DNA from: Alphaproteobacteria bacterium
Lineage (GTDB): Bacteria; Pseudomonadota; Alphaproteobacteria; Micropepsales; Micropepsaceae
Length of the DNA: 64,000 bases
Reading direction: 5' to 3'
NCBI GenBank assembly: GCA_025350465.1
Contig: JANXXU010000011.1
Location: forward strand, 1 to 64,000
Shown here: positions 55,153-64,000 of the stretch, piece after piece
Layout: each line of letters begins with the position of its first letter
Position numbering within the stretch: position 1 is the first letter of the stretch
Position numbers and translations under genes: made by a program
Notes under the pieces: generated by a model
The model's database searches: none
What the model was told of the DNA's origin: nothing
The model's input: only the letters and a program-made list of their open reading frames with translations

Positions 55153-55631
55153 ACCGCAGTGGCGAAAGTCCGCGCCCGGCGTAGTGCATCGCTGAGTTCG
55201 CGCGCCAAGGAAATGCGCGCCTCGGGATGCAGGAATTTGCCGACTTCGATTTGCTGCCCATGACTGCGCACCGTTAGAACGCCTCGCTCATCGGACTCCT
55301 CGTCGTAACCGACGCTCGCCCAATAGGATGGACAGCGCCATTCCCGCGCTCTGCCGCGCCCATCTATCTGCGACACCACGAGCGCGTTGTCGGCTATCGT
55401 GATCCGTTCGAATGCGGCGGCTTGAGCGTAGCTCAACCGAAAAGCGATGTAGACCGCGAGCATGTCGAGACCGAGGAATCCGGTTACCGGCCATGCGCCG
55501 CGCGCCAGCATCACGGCGCCGAAGGCGCCGTTCGCCACGACCAACACAGCCATGAGCAGTCGAAACCCAAACACGTTGAGCGAGCGGTGTGGCCGGACCA
55601 CGGTCTCGAAGATGGGTTGGCGCTCCGTCAT
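55149..55631 (-). CDS. DUF2244 membrane protein
   Basis: 160 residues. FETVVRPHRSLNVFGFRLLMAVL is the usual opening, then two membrane helices (about 24-44 and 50-68) and a cytoplasmic beta domain with EWRCPSYWASVGY and the C-terminal HGQQIEVGKFLHPEAR. The function is unknown. It is common in alphaproteobacteria near cytochrome oxidase or amino-acid genes. Confidence 0.9.
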   Translation of the reverse strand: MTERQPIFETVVRPHRSLNVFGFRLLMAVLVVANGAFGAVMLARGAWPVTGFLGLDMLAVYIAFRLSYAQAAAFERITIADNALVVSQIDGRGRAREWRCPSYWASVGYDEESDERGVLTVRSHGQQIEVGKFLHPEARISLARELSDALRRARTFATAV

Positions 55632-55675
55632 ATGAGAATGCTAGGAGCGCCGCTCGCGATTGTCACGAGGGGTGG

Positions 55676-56131
55676 CTATTGCGGGATGTTCACCACCGCT
55701 TGCGCCATAAGCACTTTCGCACCGGGTTTTCCCAGAACGTCGTCAGCTGTCTGCTGGATGCGCGCGGCAAGTTCGTCGACATCGGCTTGCCGGCGCGGTC
55801 GCAGCGCGGTCGCGGCATAGAGATTGAGCGAGCGCAGCCAGGCATCGCGCAAGCGCGGCATCAAGAGTTCGGCCTTCTCGCGCAGCGTGTTGTCCGGTAC
55901 GTCCATGCCGAAATTGACGGTGAAGGTGCCTCGGATATCGCCGTCTTGAATGACGGAAATCGTGAAGGGGTCGACCATGACCCAGGATTTGAGCGAGGTA
56001 GGCGGGCGTTTGGGCGGCGCGCCTTTTGGCTTGGCATGCTCCTCGCCGGTCGCGACCGTCGTGCTGAGACTAAGGGCTATGAAAACGGCGAGCGACGGAC
56101 TGAGCGAGATTCTGCGCATCTTCGATCCCAT
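55676..56131 (-). CDS. FliL-like secreted protein
   Basis: 151 residues with a signal peptide or N-terminal anchor (about 6-28) and a Lys/Pro linker. The domain reads VMVDPFTISVIQDGDIRGTFTV then TLREKAELLMPRLRDAWLRSL; the beta segment followed by a helix ending in P-x-L-R-D resembles FliL, which surrounds the flagellar motor. Similarity is partial. No flagellar operon is near. It could be a FliL-derived envelope protein with another job. Confidence 0.55.
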   Translation of the reverse strand: MGSKMRRISLSPSLAVFIALSLSTTVATGEEHAKPKGAPPKRPPTSLKSWVMVDPFTISVIQDGDIRGTFTVNFGMDVPDNTLREKAELLMPRLRDAWLRSLNLYAATALRPRRQADVDELAARIQQTADDVLGKPGAKVLMAQAVVNIPQ

Positions 56132-56186
56132 TCTGGGGATCGAAACGGTCTCATCACCAAGGTAAACAAATGGTTTCCGGCGGCGT

Positions 56187-56262
56187 TGGTGGAGCTGAGC
56201 GGAATCGAACCGCTGACCTCCTCATTGCGAACGAGGCGCTCTCCCAACTGAGCTACAGCCCC
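56187..56262 (-). tRNA. tRNA-Ala (anticodon CGC)
   Basis: Read on the minus strand, the 76 nt begin GGGGCTGTAGCTCAGTTGGG and end with an encoded CCA. The acceptor stem has one G-T pair, the anticodon loop is TTCGCAA, and the T arm GTTCGATTC is intact. CGC decodes GCG (Ala). It lies between the FliL-like gene and yggT. No repeat of its 3' end is seen in the window. Confidence 0.95.
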
Positions 56263-56411
56263 TGGGCCAAACACGGCTCCGGGACCCAACGGGCCTGAGG
56301 GACAGGGTTGTAGGTGCGCGTACGGTTGAGTGTCAAGGCGGGGATGCTATTGCGAGCGCGCCCGAGTGTGCCTACACAACAGCTACGCGAATCTCCCGAT
56401 CGGAAGGCACT

Positions 56412-56711
56412 ATGATCAGCGACTCCCTGATCTACATCATCAACGTATTCGCTTATCTATTTTTTTGGGTAGTCGTACTGCGCGTCGTGCTGTCGTGGCT
56501 GATCGGCTTCAACGTCGTCAACGGCTACAGTCCTTATGTCCGCACGTTCCAGCAGTTTTCCGATCGTGTGACCGAGCCCTTCTTGGGGCCAATCCGCCGC
56601 GCTTTGCCGGATCTGGGCGGCCTCGACATTTCACCGCTGATTTTGTTGGTCGGCTTGGAGGTCGTGCGGCGGTTGCTCGTCGGCTTGTTGTCTGGACAAC
56701 CTCTGTTTTGA
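56412..56711 (+). CDS. yggT: YggT-family membrane protein
   Basis: 99 residues with two hydrophobic helices (about 6-30 and 70-92). The central segment VVLSWLIGFNVVNGYSPYV, FQQFSDRVTEPFLGPIRRALP is the YggT hallmark. Members are linked to osmotic tolerance and to chloroplast/bacterial division-site organisation. First of the tight set yggT-DUF167-folD-VOC. Confidence 0.93.
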   Translation: MISDSLIYIINVFAYLFFWVVVLRVVLSWLIGFNVVNGYSPYVRTFQQFSDRVTEPFLGPIRRALPDLGGLDISPLILLVGLEVVRRLLVGLLSGQPLF

Positions 56712-57031
56712 ACGGCGATTTGCCGCTCCGTCCGTGCGCGGATGGGGTGTTGCTGCGTGTGCGGTTGACGCCGCGCGCCAATCGGGACGGCATGGAGGGC
56801 ATTAAAGCCGGTTCTGACGGCGTCTATCTCCAAGCCCGTGTCCGGGTCGTTCCTGAGGACGGCAAGGCCAACACAGCCTTGATTGAACTCCTGGCACAGG
56901 CGCTCGGCCTGGCAAAATCCAGCCTGAAAATCTCCAGCGGCGCGGCTTCTCGCCTCAAGACAGTGCACATTGCCGGCGATACAAGTGCGCTCACCGACCG
57001 CCTGACGGCATGGCTGAAGGGGCTCGCATGA
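56708..57031 (+). CDS. yggU: DUF167 (YggU-like) protein
   Basis: About 107 residues from a TTG at 56708, whose TTGA overlaps the yggT stop. [32 protein letters not shown] and [15 protein letters not shown] are the family motifs of this small alpha/beta fold. The function is not established. It pairs with yggT in most proteobacteria. The stop is embedded in the ATGA that starts folD. Confidence 0.9.
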   Translation: MNGDLPLRPCADGVLLRVRLTPRANRDGMEGIKAGSDGVYLQARVRVVPEDGKANTALIELLAQALGLAKSSLKISSGAASRLKTVHIAGDTSALTDRLTAWLKGLA

Positions 57032-57915
57032 CGGCTCGAATCATAGATGGAAAGGCCTTCGCGGCGGGCCTGCGCGCCCGCGTGAAGGACGCTGTCAGCG
57101 CCCTCAAATCCCGTCACGGCCTGGCGGTCGGCTTGACGGTCGTGCTCGTGGGAGAAGATGCCGCGAGCAAAATCTACGTAAAAAACAAAGGCATCGCTGC
57201 GCGCGAGGCCGGCCTGGTCTCCAACGAGATTCGCTTGCCCGGCTCCACCTCGGAGGCGGAGCTGCTGGGCATCGTCGATGGCCTCAATCGCGACCCCAAC
57301 GTGCATGGCATCCTGGTCCAGTTTCCGGTGCCGCCGCACATTCGCCAGCAAGCGGTGCTTGACCTGCTTTCGCCCGAGAAGGATGTCGACGGCCTGACCA
57401 CGCGCAGCGCGGGCCGCTTGTTGAGTGGCTACCAGGGTCTGGTTTCGTGTACGCCCCAGGGTTGTTTGATGCTGATTAAAGATCAGCGCCCGCAACTCGA
57501 AGGCCTAAACGCCGTCGTCATCGGCCGGTCGCAGCTGGTCGGCAAGCCGATGGGCATCTTGCTGCTGCAGCAAAATTGTACGGTTACGTTTGCGCACTCT
57601 AAGACCAAGGACCTTCCCGCGCTGGCCGCCACGGCCGATATTCTGGTCGCAGCCGTCGGCCGGCCGGAGATGGTGCGAGGCAGCTGGATCAAGCCGGGCG
57701 CGATCGTTATCGACGTCGGGATGAACCGCCTGACGCTTGCCAATGGCCAGTCGAAGCTCCTGGGCGATGTGGCGTATAGTGAGGCCGTGGAACGTGCCGG
57801 CGCGATCACACCGGTACCGGGGGGCGTCGGTCCGATGACGATTGCTTGCCTCTTGAGAAATACGGTGTTGGCCGCGAGCGTGCAGCACGCTCTAAGCCCA
57901 CCGACGGAGCTTTGA
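57028..57915 (+). CDS. folD: Methylenetetrahydrofolate dehydrogenase / cyclohydrolase
   Basis: 295 residues from ATG 57028, which overlaps the previous stop (ATGA); the in-frame ATG 57010 is less likely. Interconverts 5,10-methylene- and 10-formyl-THF, supplying one-carbon units to purine synthesis. Present are the catalytic YVKNK (Lys), GILVQFPVP, the NADP loop [13 protein letters not shown] and the C-terminal [12 protein letters not shown]. Confidence 0.96.
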   Translation: MTARIIDGKAFAAGLRARVKDAVSALKSRHGLAVGLTVVLVGEDAASKIYVKNKGIAAREAGLVSNEIRLPGSTSEAELLGIVDGLNRDPNVHGILVQFPVPPHIRQQAVLDLLSPEKDVDGLTTRSAGRLLSGYQGLVSCTPQGCLMLIKDQRPQLEGLNAVVIGRSQLVGKPMGILLLQQNCTVTFAHSKTKDLPALAATADILVAAVGRPEMVRGSWIKPGAIVIDVGMNRLTLANGQSKLLGDVAYSEAVERAGAITPVPGGVGPMTIACLLRNTVLAASVQHALSPPTEL

Positions 57916-57921
57916 AACGCG

Positions 57922-58254
57922 ATGAGCACTCTGCCCCCCATTTGGCTCGACCATCTTAATTTGCCGGCGCAGGACCCTGAACTCCTCGCGCAATGGTACG
58001 CACAGCGCCTGGGCCTCGAACAGCGGGGTGCCAACGTCGTCGGACCCGGCATAACGCTCTTCTTCGCGAAGGGCATGCCGCTTCGCCAAGGCGATAGATT
58101 TCACTTTGGCTTCCGCGTCGAAAACCGTTCTGCGGTTGAAGCTTGGGCCCAACATCTAGGCGTCGCCATCGCCTTCGACGAGCACGATTTTTTCGCGGCC
58201 CGCATGTCCGATCCGGAGGGCAACACGTTCGAAATTTATTGGAACAAGATGTGA
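57922..58254 (+). CDS. Short VOC-superfamily protein
   Basis: 110 residues. WLDHLNLPAQDPELLAQWY is the first module with a metal-type His, and MSDPEGNTFEIYWNKM is the last strand with the conserved Glu. It is a single glyoxalase/dioxygenase-like unit of unknown substrate. It starts 6 nt after folD and abuts the end of argG on the opposite strand. Confidence 0.88.
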   Translation: MSTLPPIWLDHLNLPAQDPELLAQWYAQRLGLEQRGANVVGPGITLFFAKGMPLRQGDRFHFGFRVENRSAVEAWAQHLGVAIAFDEHDFFAARMSDPEGNTFEIYWNKM

Positions 58255-58255
58255 T

Positions 58256-59482
58256 TCAACGCTTCACCTGATTTCGCGCCGCGAGCAGGCGAAGCCGCAA
58301 CGCATTCAGCTTGATGAAGCCCGTCGCATCTTTCTGATCGTAGACGCTGTCCTTCTCGAAGGTCACGTAGTCCTGCCGATAGAGCGAATACGGCGACGAG
58401 CGGCCGACGATGGTCGCGTTGCCTTTGTAGAGTTTCATCCGGACGCTTCCTGTGACGAACTCCTGGCTCTTGTCGATCAAGGCTTGCAGCATCTCGCGCT
58501 CGGGCGCGAACCAAAAGCCGAAATAGATGAGCTCCGCATAGCGCGGCATCAAATCGTCCTTGAGATGCGCCGCGCCGCGGTCGAGCGTGATCGACTCGAT
58601 GCCGCGATGCGCGACATTGAGGATCGTCCCGCCCGGCGTTTCGTAGACGCCACGGCTCTTCATGCCGACGAAGCGGTTCTCGACGAGGTCAAGCCTGCCG
58701 ATGCCATTGGCGCGCCCAAGCTCGTTGAGCTGGGTCAAGAGCGTGGCCGGCGACAATATCTTGCCGTCGATCGACACCGGATCGCCGCGCTCGAATCCGA
58801 TCTCGACGTGGCTCGCCTTGTCGGGCGCTTCTTCGGGGCTGATCGTCCGCTGATAGACGATGGAATCGGCTTCGATCGCCGGATCCTCAAGCACTTTGCC
58901 TTCGCTGGAGGAGTGGAGGAGGTTCGCATCGACAGAAAACGGCGCGTCGCCGCGCTTGTCCTTCGCGATCGGTATTTGGTGCTTCTCGGCGAATTCGATC
59001 AGCTTCGTGCGGCTGTCGAGTTCCCATTCGCGCCACGGCGCAATGACGCGTACATCCGGTTTGAGCGCGTAGTAGGCCAATTCGAAGCGCACTTGGTCGT
59101 TGCCCTTGCCCGTCGCGCCGTGCGCCACCGCGTCGGCCCCGACTTTGTTGGCGATTTCGATTTGCTTTTTTGCGATCAGCGGCCGTGCGATCGACGTGCC
59201 GAGCAAATATTGCCCTTCATAAAGGGCATTGGCGCGAAACATCGGAAAGATGTAGTCGCGGACGAATTCCTCGCGCAGATCTTCGATGTAGATGTTGCCG
59301 GGCTTGATGCCCAGCAGCTCGGCCTTCTTACGCGCGGGCGCCAGTTCCTCGCCTTGGCCGAGGTCGGCCGTGAAGGTGACGACCTCGCAGCCATACGCCT
59401 CCTGCAGCCACTTCAAGATGACCGAGGTGTCGAGCCCGCCCGAGTAGGCGAGAACGACTTTCTTCACGGGTTTTTTTGTCAA
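58256..59482 (-). CDS. argG: Argininosuccinate synthase
   Basis: 408 residues. I favour the TTG at 59482, which has GGAG at a 7-nt spacing and gives the normal length; no ATG lies near the conserved start. Condenses citrulline and aspartate with ATP. The P-loop [13 protein letters not shown], the [13 protein letters not shown] segment, [18 protein letters not shown] and the C-terminal FGFWFAPER are present. The frame extends upstream into rlmN, but that part is not coding. Confidence 0.96.
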   Translation of the reverse strand: MTKKPVKKVVLAYSGGLDTSVILKWLQEAYGCEVVTFTADLGQGEELAPARKKAELLGIKPGNIYIEDLREEFVRDYIFPMFRANALYEGQYLLGTSIARPLIAKKQIEIANKVGADAVAHGATGKGNDQVRFELAYYALKPDVRVIAPWREWELDSRTKLIEFAEKHQIPIAKDKRGDAPFSVDANLLHSSSEGKVLEDPAIEADSIVYQRTISPEEAPDKASHVEIGFERGDPVSIDGKILSPATLLTQLNELGRANGIGRLDLVENRFVGMKSRGVYETPGGTILNVAHRGIESITLDRGAAHLKDDLMPRYAELIYFGFWFAPEREMLQALIDKSQEFVTGSVRMKLYKGNATIVGRSSPYSLYRQDYVTFEKDSVYDQKDATGFIKLNALRLRLLAARNQVKR

Positions 59483-59498
59483 AGCGGTGCTCCGATAT

Positions 59499-60641
59499 TC
59501 AACTCGGCATGCCGGCCAATTCGCGCGAGCGCAATTCGGCGAGCTTGGCACTGGCGCGTTGTTTGACGCTCTCACTCTTGAGCTGCCCACAGGCGGCCAT
59601 GATGTCGCGGCCGCGCGGCGTTCGGATCGGCGAGGCATAGCCGGCACGGTTGACGATCTCGCCGAATATTTCGATCTGCTCCCAATCCGAGCATTCGTAA
59701 GGCGCACCGGGCCAGGGATTGAACGGTATCAAATTGATCTTCGCCGGTATCCCGCCCATCAAGCGGACGAGCTGCTTTGCATCCGCGGCGCTGTCGTTGA
59801 TGCCCTTCAGCATCACGTATTCGAAGGTGATGCGCCGCGCATTGGAGAGCCCCGGGTAGTCGCGGCAAGCCTGCAGCAGCTCTTTGATCGGATATTTCTT
59901 GTTCAGTGGCACGAGGACATCGCGGATTTCGTCGCGCGCCGCGTGCAGAGAAATCGCCAGCATCGACCCGATTTCTTCGCCGGCGCGCGGGATCATCGGC
60001 ACGACGCCGGCGGTCGAAAGTGTGATCCGGCGCTTCGAGACCGACAGGCCTTCGCCGTCCGAGACAATGCCAAGCGCGTCGCGGACATTGTCGAAATTGT
60101 AGAGCGGCTCGCCCATCCCCATCATCACGACGTTGGTGATCTGCCGGGTTGAGCTGTTGCGCCCGGCGCCAGGCCATTCCTTCAGATGATCGCGCGCCAC
60201 GAGAATTTGCGAAACGATCTCGGCTGATGTCAGATTGCGCACGAGCTTTTGCGTGCCTGTGTGGCAGAACCGGCAATTCAGCGTGCAGCCGACTTGCGAC
60301 GAAACGCAGAGCGTGCCGCGACCTTCCTCGGGAATGAACACGGTCTCGATTTCGATGCCGGGCCCGAACCGGATCAGCCACTTGCGCGTTCCGTCGCTTG
60401 AGGTCTGTGCCGCCACAACCTCGGGCCGGTCGAGTGCAAATTGTTTGCTGAGTTCGTTTCGAAACGGTTTGGCGAGCGTCGTCATGCGATCGAAACTGGT
60501 TGCGCCTTGAACGTAGAGCGCGTTCCACAGCTGACTAGCGCGCATGCCGGATTGCCTGGCCTCGACGCCGATGCCCGCAAGCTCGCGCTTGAGACCCTCG
60601 CGCGTCAGTCCGATCAGCGTCTTCTTGGCTGCGACGTTCAT
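59499..60641 (-). CDS. rlmN: Dual-specificity 23S rRNA A2503 / tRNA A37 C2-methyltransferase
   Basis: 380 residues. Radical SAM enzyme with the cluster motif CTLNCRFC (CxxxCxxC) in the [14 protein letters not shown] loop, the SSQVG start of the barrel, [12 protein letters not shown] and a C-terminal Cys (MAACGQL) that forms the covalent intermediate. N-terminal basic helices bind RNA. It lies 16 nt before argG on the same strand, so they may be co-transcribed. Confidence 0.96.
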   Translation of the reverse strand: MNVAAKKTLIGLTREGLKRELAGIGVEARQSGMRASQLWNALYVQGATSFDRMTTLAKPFRNELSKQFALDRPEVVAAQTSSDGTRKWLIRFGPGIEIETVFIPEEGRGTLCVSSQVGCTLNCRFCHTGTQKLVRNLTSAEIVSQILVARDHLKEWPGAGRNSSTRQITNVVMMGMGEPLYNFDNVRDALGIVSDGEGLSVSKRRITLSTAGVVPMIPRAGEEIGSMLAISLHAARDEIRDVLVPLNKKYPIKELLQACRDYPGLSNARRITFEYVMLKGINDSAADAKQLVRLMGGIPAKINLIPFNPWPGAPYECSDWEQIEIFGEIVNRAGYASPIRTPRGRDIMAACGQLKSESVKQRASAKLAELRSRELAGMPS

Positions 60642-60651
60642 GTGCCCGCTT

Positions 60652-60680
60652 CAAACGAAAAGGCGGCGGGTTTCGCCGCC
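60652..60680 (-). terminator. Rho-independent terminator after the IalB-family gene
   Basis: GGCGGCG (60662-60668) pairs with CGCCGCC (60674-60680) across a 5-nt loop. On the minus strand TTTTCGTTTG follows. It separates the IalB-family gene from rlmN, which therefore needs its own promoter or read-through. Confidence 0.8.
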
Positions 60681-60712
60681 GCCCCGGAACCGCCTCGAGA
60701 GGCGCTGGGACT

Positions 60713-61234
60713 TTATTTGCAGCCTTCGGCCGCTTTGTCGAGGGCCGCCGAGATGCCCTTGAGCGAGTAAGTATCGGTCGTTAGCGTTCCGCGCTTCGAC
60801 ATGCCCTTAACCGTAAGTTCGGCGGCGCTGCGAATGGCGGTGATGAGCTTTTGCTCCTCCTCGCGCGCGGCAAGCCACGCACCGTCATCCTTGGTGAAGA
60901 ATTGGAATTTGTCGGACCCGACCTGAACGGTAGCCTCTGATCCACCCTTGAACGCATAACCGATGATGATCGAGGGCTCGTTAGCGACCTTTTGGCCCGG
61001 CCACGAGGTGATCAAGAAGTACACGGCATCGCGCTTGGCGGTCGCAGGTTCTTTGGTTTGCGGTTGGGAGACGACGTAGCAGACGGCGCCCCTGCCACTG
61101 TCGTTGCCTTTGTAGGTTTCCCAGGCATCGAAATTGCCGAGCAGGGTCGAGCCTGCCGGCTGGGCCGCCGCCGCACCGCAGGCAATCGCAATCCCAATAA
61201 CGGTGAAAAGAGTCCGACGGAGTGTGGGGGTCAT
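60713..61234 (-). CDS. IalB-family (invasion-associated locus B) periplasmic protein
   Basis: 173 residues from ATG 61234. A signal peptide ends near CGAAAA-QP. GNFDAWETY, the Cys in VCYVVSQPQ, VYFLITSWPGQKVANEPSI and IGYAFKGGSEATVQVG match the IalB family. Two Cys probably form a disulfide. In Bartonella the family aids entry into red cells, but free-living alphaproteobacteria have many copies with unknown roles. It is divergent from the sigma factor gene. Confidence 0.85.
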   Translation of the reverse strand: MTPTLRRTLFTVIGIAIACGAAAAQPAGSTLLGNFDAWETYKGNDSGRGAVCYVVSQPQTKEPATAKRDAVYFLITSWPGQKVANEPSIIIGYAFKGGSEATVQVGSDKFQFFTKDDGAWLAAREEEQKLITAIRSAAELTVKGMSKRGTLTTDTYSLKGISAALDKAAEGCK

Positions 61235-61424
61235 CTGGCTACCTTTGGTTCTGGCGTCACGTGAAGCCCGGCGTCGGGCCGAAGCGAAAAGGGGGTATTC
61301 GCCTGACCCCCAATGTCTGACCCATATGGGGCGCTTTTGTGAAGCCCCTTTTGCCATAGGATTCCAAGCAATTGAACCAGGCACAGGGTTCGCGGCGCGA
61401 AAGGCGGGTGATAAGCTTGCTTCC

Positions 61425-62006
61425 ATGCCTCCAGCCGCCGCCGAACCGCAAAGCGCCCCCGACCGTGAAGCGCTCGCCGACCTCGTCGAGGCTATTGCCG
61501 TCCAGGGCGATCGCTCCGCGTTCGCCGACCTCTTTCGCCACTTCGCGCCGAAGATCAAGGGCTATCTGGTCAAACTCGGTGCCGGCGCCCAGGCCGAAGA
61601 ATTGACGCAGGAGGTGATGTTGACGGTGTGGCGCAAGGCGGCGACCTTCGATCGCAAGCGGGCGTCCGTTTCAACATGGCTTTTTACCGTTGCCCGCAAC
61701 CGGCGGATCGACGCGATCCGAAAAGAGCGCCGCCCCGAACTTGACCCCCTGGATCCGATGCTTGTGCCGGAGCCGCCGCAATCGCCCGACGATCGGCTGC
61801 AGGCGATCGATCGCGAAGCGCGCGTCGCGCAAACCATCAAGGGTTTGCCTCCCGAGCAAGCCGAACTCTTGCGCCAGGCGTTCTATCTCGCCAAATCACA
61901 CAGCGAGATCGCCGGCGAAATGAATTTGCCGTTGGGTACGGTCAAGTCGCGCTTGCGCCTCGCCTTCGGCCGCTTGCGCAAGGTTCTGGAGGGAGAAGAC
62001 GCGTAA
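61425..62006 (+). CDS. rpoE: ECF-type RNA polymerase sigma factor
   Basis: 193 residues from ATG 61425. Region 2 is clear (LFRHFAPKIKGYLVKLGA, ELTQEVMLTVWRKAATFD, then STWLFTVARNRRIDAIRKE), as is region 4 (LPPEQAELLRQAFYLAKSHSEIA, NLPLGTVKSRLRLAFGRLRK). The next gene encodes a ChrR-type anti-sigma factor and its ATG shares the last base of this stop. In Rhodobacter the homologous pair controls the response to singlet oxygen. Confidence 0.92.
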   Translation: MPPAAAEPQSAPDREALADLVEAIAVQGDRSAFADLFRHFAPKIKGYLVKLGAGAQAEELTQEVMLTVWRKAATFDRKRASVSTWLFTVARNRRIDAIRKERRPELDPLDPMLVPEPPQSPDDRLQAIDREARVAQTIKGLPPEQAELLRQAFYLAKSHSEIAGEMNLPLGTVKSRLRLAFGRLRKVLEGEDA

Positions 62007-62662
62007 TGCCGGTTCATCATCCCTCATCCGACCTCTTGTGGTCCGTCGCCGCCGGTCAAAAGACGCCGGCCGTGCACAAGATCGTGTTGGCCCACGCCTC
62101 GATGTGCAGCGCCTGCCGCGTTCAGCTCGATCAGCTTGAGGCGGTCGGCGGCGCGCTGCTCGAAGACGAAGTGGGCAGCGCCATGAGCGAAGGCGCGCTC
62201 GACCGTGCACTCGTTGCGACTGCCGCGGAGCACGGCATGGGCACGCCGGCGGCGACGCCGGACTGGATCAACTCAGTGCCGGCCGCCGTACGCGAACTCG
62301 CGGCCGAGGCAGCCCGCAGCCCCTCGCACGCGGTATCAAAGGGGGCGCCGTCCCTCAATTTGATGAACGCGATGGCCGCCAATCGCGAGACGATCGAGTT
62401 GTTGCGCATCGAGCCCGGTAAAGCGATAGCGGCCCACGCTCACGACGGGACCGAATACACGCTTGTCTTGACCGGCGCCTTCCGTGATCAGCGCGGCGTC
62501 TTCGCGCAAGGCGATCTGGCCATCAGCGATGCGCGCCACACGCACCGCCCCGTCGCCGAGCCGGGTGAGACGTGCATGGCGCTGATTGCGACGACCGCGC
62601 CGCTGCGTTTCAAAGGTCCACTGGGTTTGCTCCAGCGCGTCATGACGCTCGGACGCGGTTGA
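62006..62662 (+). CDS. chrR: ChrR-family anti-sigma factor
   Basis: 218 residues. The zinc-binding anti-sigma domain shows His4/5, His30, Cys34 and Cys37 (VLAHASMCSACR). The C-terminal cupin has the second metal site His144, His146, Glu150 and a His at 178-180 (AAHAHDGTEYTLV, then ARHTH). All ligands required in Rhodobacter ChrR are present. It should hold the sigma factor inactive until oxidative damage releases it. Confidence 0.92.
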   Translation: MPVHHPSSDLLWSVAAGQKTPAVHKIVLAHASMCSACRVQLDQLEAVGGALLEDEVGSAMSEGALDRALVATAAEHGMGTPAATPDWINSVPAAVRELAAEAARSPSHAVSKGAPSLNLMNAMAANRETIELLRIEPGKAIAAHAHDGTEYTLVLTGAFRDQRGVFAQGDLAISDARHTHRPVAEPGETCMALIATTAPLRFKGPLGLLQRVMTLGRG

Positions 62663-62672
62663 GCTGCTGCAC

Positions 62673-63683
62673 ATGAATCCCATTCTCGTCGAGGTGACGC
62701 GCGGCAGCCGGATCGAGAGCGCTCATCGCGGCGCGATCGCAATATGCGACGCGCGCGGCCGCGTGTTCGGCGGCTGGGGCGACATCGAAGCGGCCGTGTA
62801 TCCGCGCTCCGCCTTCAAGTCGCTGCAAGCTTTGGCATTGGTCGAAAGCGGCGCGGCCGACGCCCTCGCGATCAGCCAAGAGGAGCTGGCACTTGCCTGC
62901 GCCTCACACAGCGGTGAGACGATGCATGTCGAGCGCGTCGAACATTGGCTTGAACGAATCGGATGCCGAGAAAGCGACTTGGCGTGCGGACCGCATCTGC
63001 CGCTGCACGAACCGTCGGCGCATGCGATGATCCGCGAGGGACGCAAGCCTTGTCGTCTTCACAACAATTGTTCGGGCAAGCACACCGGGTTCCTATCGTT
63101 GGCGCAGCACCTAGGTGTTTCGACTGCGAATTACGAGCGTCCCGATCATCCTGTGCAGCGGCTGATACGCATGACGATCGCCGAAATGAGCGATCTCAAG
63201 CCTGACGACATGCCCGTCGCCATCGATGGCTGTGCCGCGCCGAACTACGCGATCCCGCTGCGGAATTTGGCAAAAGCAATGGCGCGGCTTGGCGATACGA
63301 ATGCGCTCGCCCCGGCGCGCGCCGCTGCCGCGCGCCGGCTCGTCGATGCATGGCAAGTGCATCCGCTACTCGTTTCGGGCACCGGCCGCTCCTGTGCGGA
63401 TATGATCCGTGCCGCGACGGGCCGCACCGTCGTCAAGACTGGCGCGGAAGGCGTGTTCACGGCCGTGTTGCCCGAGCGTGGATTGGGAATCGCGCTCAAG
63501 ATCGACGACGGCGCGACGCGCGGCGCCGAAACGGCTATGGCGCGCCTCCTCGTGCTGCTAGGCGTCGCGGACGAATCGTCTGAACTCATCGCCAAGCATT
63601 TGAGACCGGCGGTGCGAAATTGGCGCGGCGATGAAGTTGGTGAGCGCCGCACCAGCGCGGCGCTCGAAAACCTCGCGACCTAA
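62673..63683 (+). CDS. L-asparaginase, rhizobial (AnsA/PF06089) type
   Basis: 336 residues. VEVTRGSRIESAHRGAIAICD opening, the FKSLQALALVESGAAD helix, CASHSGE, HNNCSGKHTGFL and VAIDGCAAPNYAIPL are the markers of the Rhizobium-type enzyme, distinct from the E. coli family. The catalytic Ser/Lys pairs are in the SGE and SGKH motifs. Its TAA shares CTAA with the next, convergent gene. It lies 11 nt after chrR and may share its transcript. Confidence 0.92.
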   Translation: MNPILVEVTRGSRIESAHRGAIAICDARGRVFGGWGDIEAAVYPRSAFKSLQALALVESGAADALAISQEELALACASHSGETMHVERVEHWLERIGCRESDLACGPHLPLHEPSAHAMIREGRKPCRLHNNCSGKHTGFLSLAQHLGVSTANYERPDHPVQRLIRMTIAEMSDLKPDDMPVAIDGCAAPNYAIPLRNLAKAMARLGDTNALAPARAAAARRLVDAWQVHPLLVSGTGRSCADMIRAATGRTVVKTGAEGVFTAVLPERGLGIALKIDDGATRGAETAMARLLVLLGVADESSELIAKHLRPAVRNWRGDEVGERRTSAALENLAT

Positions 63684-64000
63684 TGCGCGGGTGCGCTCGC
63701 GGGAGTCGCCCCGCGCGGCGGCAGCTTCTCGATCGATTGAATGACGCAGATATCCTGGATGCCATGGCGCTGTCCAAAGACGATGCGATCGCCTGGGCTC
63801 ACGCAAATGCCCGGGTGCGTCTCCAACTTGGCAAAGAAGGCGTCGCGCGACTCACGGCAATCGCCGACAAACGTGACCTTGTAACGGCTGACCCCGACTT
63901 CGATGACGGCCGTCTGGTTATCAACGTACTCCCAACCGCGCACCCGGTCGGTGAAGGCGCAGCCTTGATCAGGCTTGGCCTCGTCGGCAAGGGCTGAGAA
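63680..64000 (-). CDS. DUF6491-like secreted protein, 5' end cut by the window
   Basis: 107 codons are visible on the minus strand, open to the right edge, so the start is missing. The visible part includes FTDRVRGWEYVDNQTAVIEV, YKVTF, a Cys in GDCRESRDAF and CVSPGDRIVFG near the end. The pattern fits DUF6491 lipoproteins of alphaproteobacteria. A signal peptide would lie beyond the edge. An internal GTG at 63943 is not a likely start. Confidence 0.75.
   Translation of the reverse strand, partial: FSALADEAKPDQGCAFTDRVRGWEYVDNQTAVIEVGVSRYKVTFVGDCRESRDAFFAKLETHPGICVSPGDRIVFGQRHGIQDICVIQSIEKLPPRGATPASAPAH

Noticed and set aside
56187-56262. tRNA-Ala as an integration site
   Set aside because: Flanking genes are core on both sides and no repeat of the tRNA 3' end or integrase is visible.
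58484-59566. 360-codon open frame on the plus strand
   Set aside because: Opposite argG, whose motifs are complete from end to end.

Overview
The window is GC-rich chromosomal DNA of an alphaproteobacterium. The best clues are the heme gene order hemC-hemD-mic60-hemY facing tsaD, the block DUF1674 / M48 protease / rsmB / rpe / heparinase / purH, a giant NAD-glutamate dehydrogenase, a DUF2244 protein, an IalB-family protein and an ECF sigma/ChrR pair. This order resembles Hyphomicrobiales (Rhizobiales) and relatives; I do not assign a genus. There are no rRNA genes, insertion sequences or CRISPR arrays. Two tRNAs are present: Thr(CGT) and Ala(CGC).

Layout. 1-475: the edge of what may be an island next to tRNA-Thr, with a gene start running off the left end. 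0.5-6 kb: heme operon on the minus strand, including the bacterial homologue of mitochondrial Mic60, ending in an alpha/beta hydrolase. 6-11.2 kb: tsaD, a 35-residue membrane peptide with its own promoter and terminator, a TetR regulator, gpsA, and a translationally coupled run EVE / unknown / Rieske / signal-peptidase-like protein. 11.2-11.9 kb: an AbrB-Doc toxin-antitoxin pair. 11.9-18.8 kb: creatininase, CoA transferase, acetyl-CoA synthetase, a saccharopine-dehydrogenase-like protein and small genes. 18.8-26 kb: a conserved block in which a Ste24-type protease is followed by a broken htpX tail, then rsmB, rpe, heparinase II/III and purH. 26-30.8 kb: FAD monooxygenase, two transporters, DUF2855. 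30.8-34.7 kb: a probable acquired islet (DUF2218, SDR, pectin-acetylesterase-like, LysR). 34.7-43.3 kb: NAD-glutamate dehydrogenase, an exonuclease, DUF1287, a miniature flagellar-rod-like protein, oligopeptidase F.

43.3-51.7 kb is the most unusual part. An outer-membrane DUF1302 protein, a LolA-like DUF1329 protein and a secreted YCF48-like propeller are followed by two tandem ferritin-fold diiron proteins. Alternating GTGACGG half-sites lie in front of the diiron pair, and one half-site lies in front of the DUF1302 gene. I read this as a candidate envelope-transport plus oxidation system for a hydrophobic substrate. That function is inference.

51.9-64 kb: a small membrane protein, AlkB, an acyl-CoA-dehydrogenase-like flavoprotein, dapB, DUF2244, a FliL-like secreted protein, tRNA-Ala, yggT / DUF167 / folD / VOC, argG, rlmN, an IalB-family protein, an ECF sigma factor with its ChrR-type anti-sigma factor, an asparaginase, and a DUF6491-like gene cut by the right edge. 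The genome is compact: co-directional neighbours often share ATGA, GTGA or TTGA, and convergent neighbours repeatedly share their stop codons.
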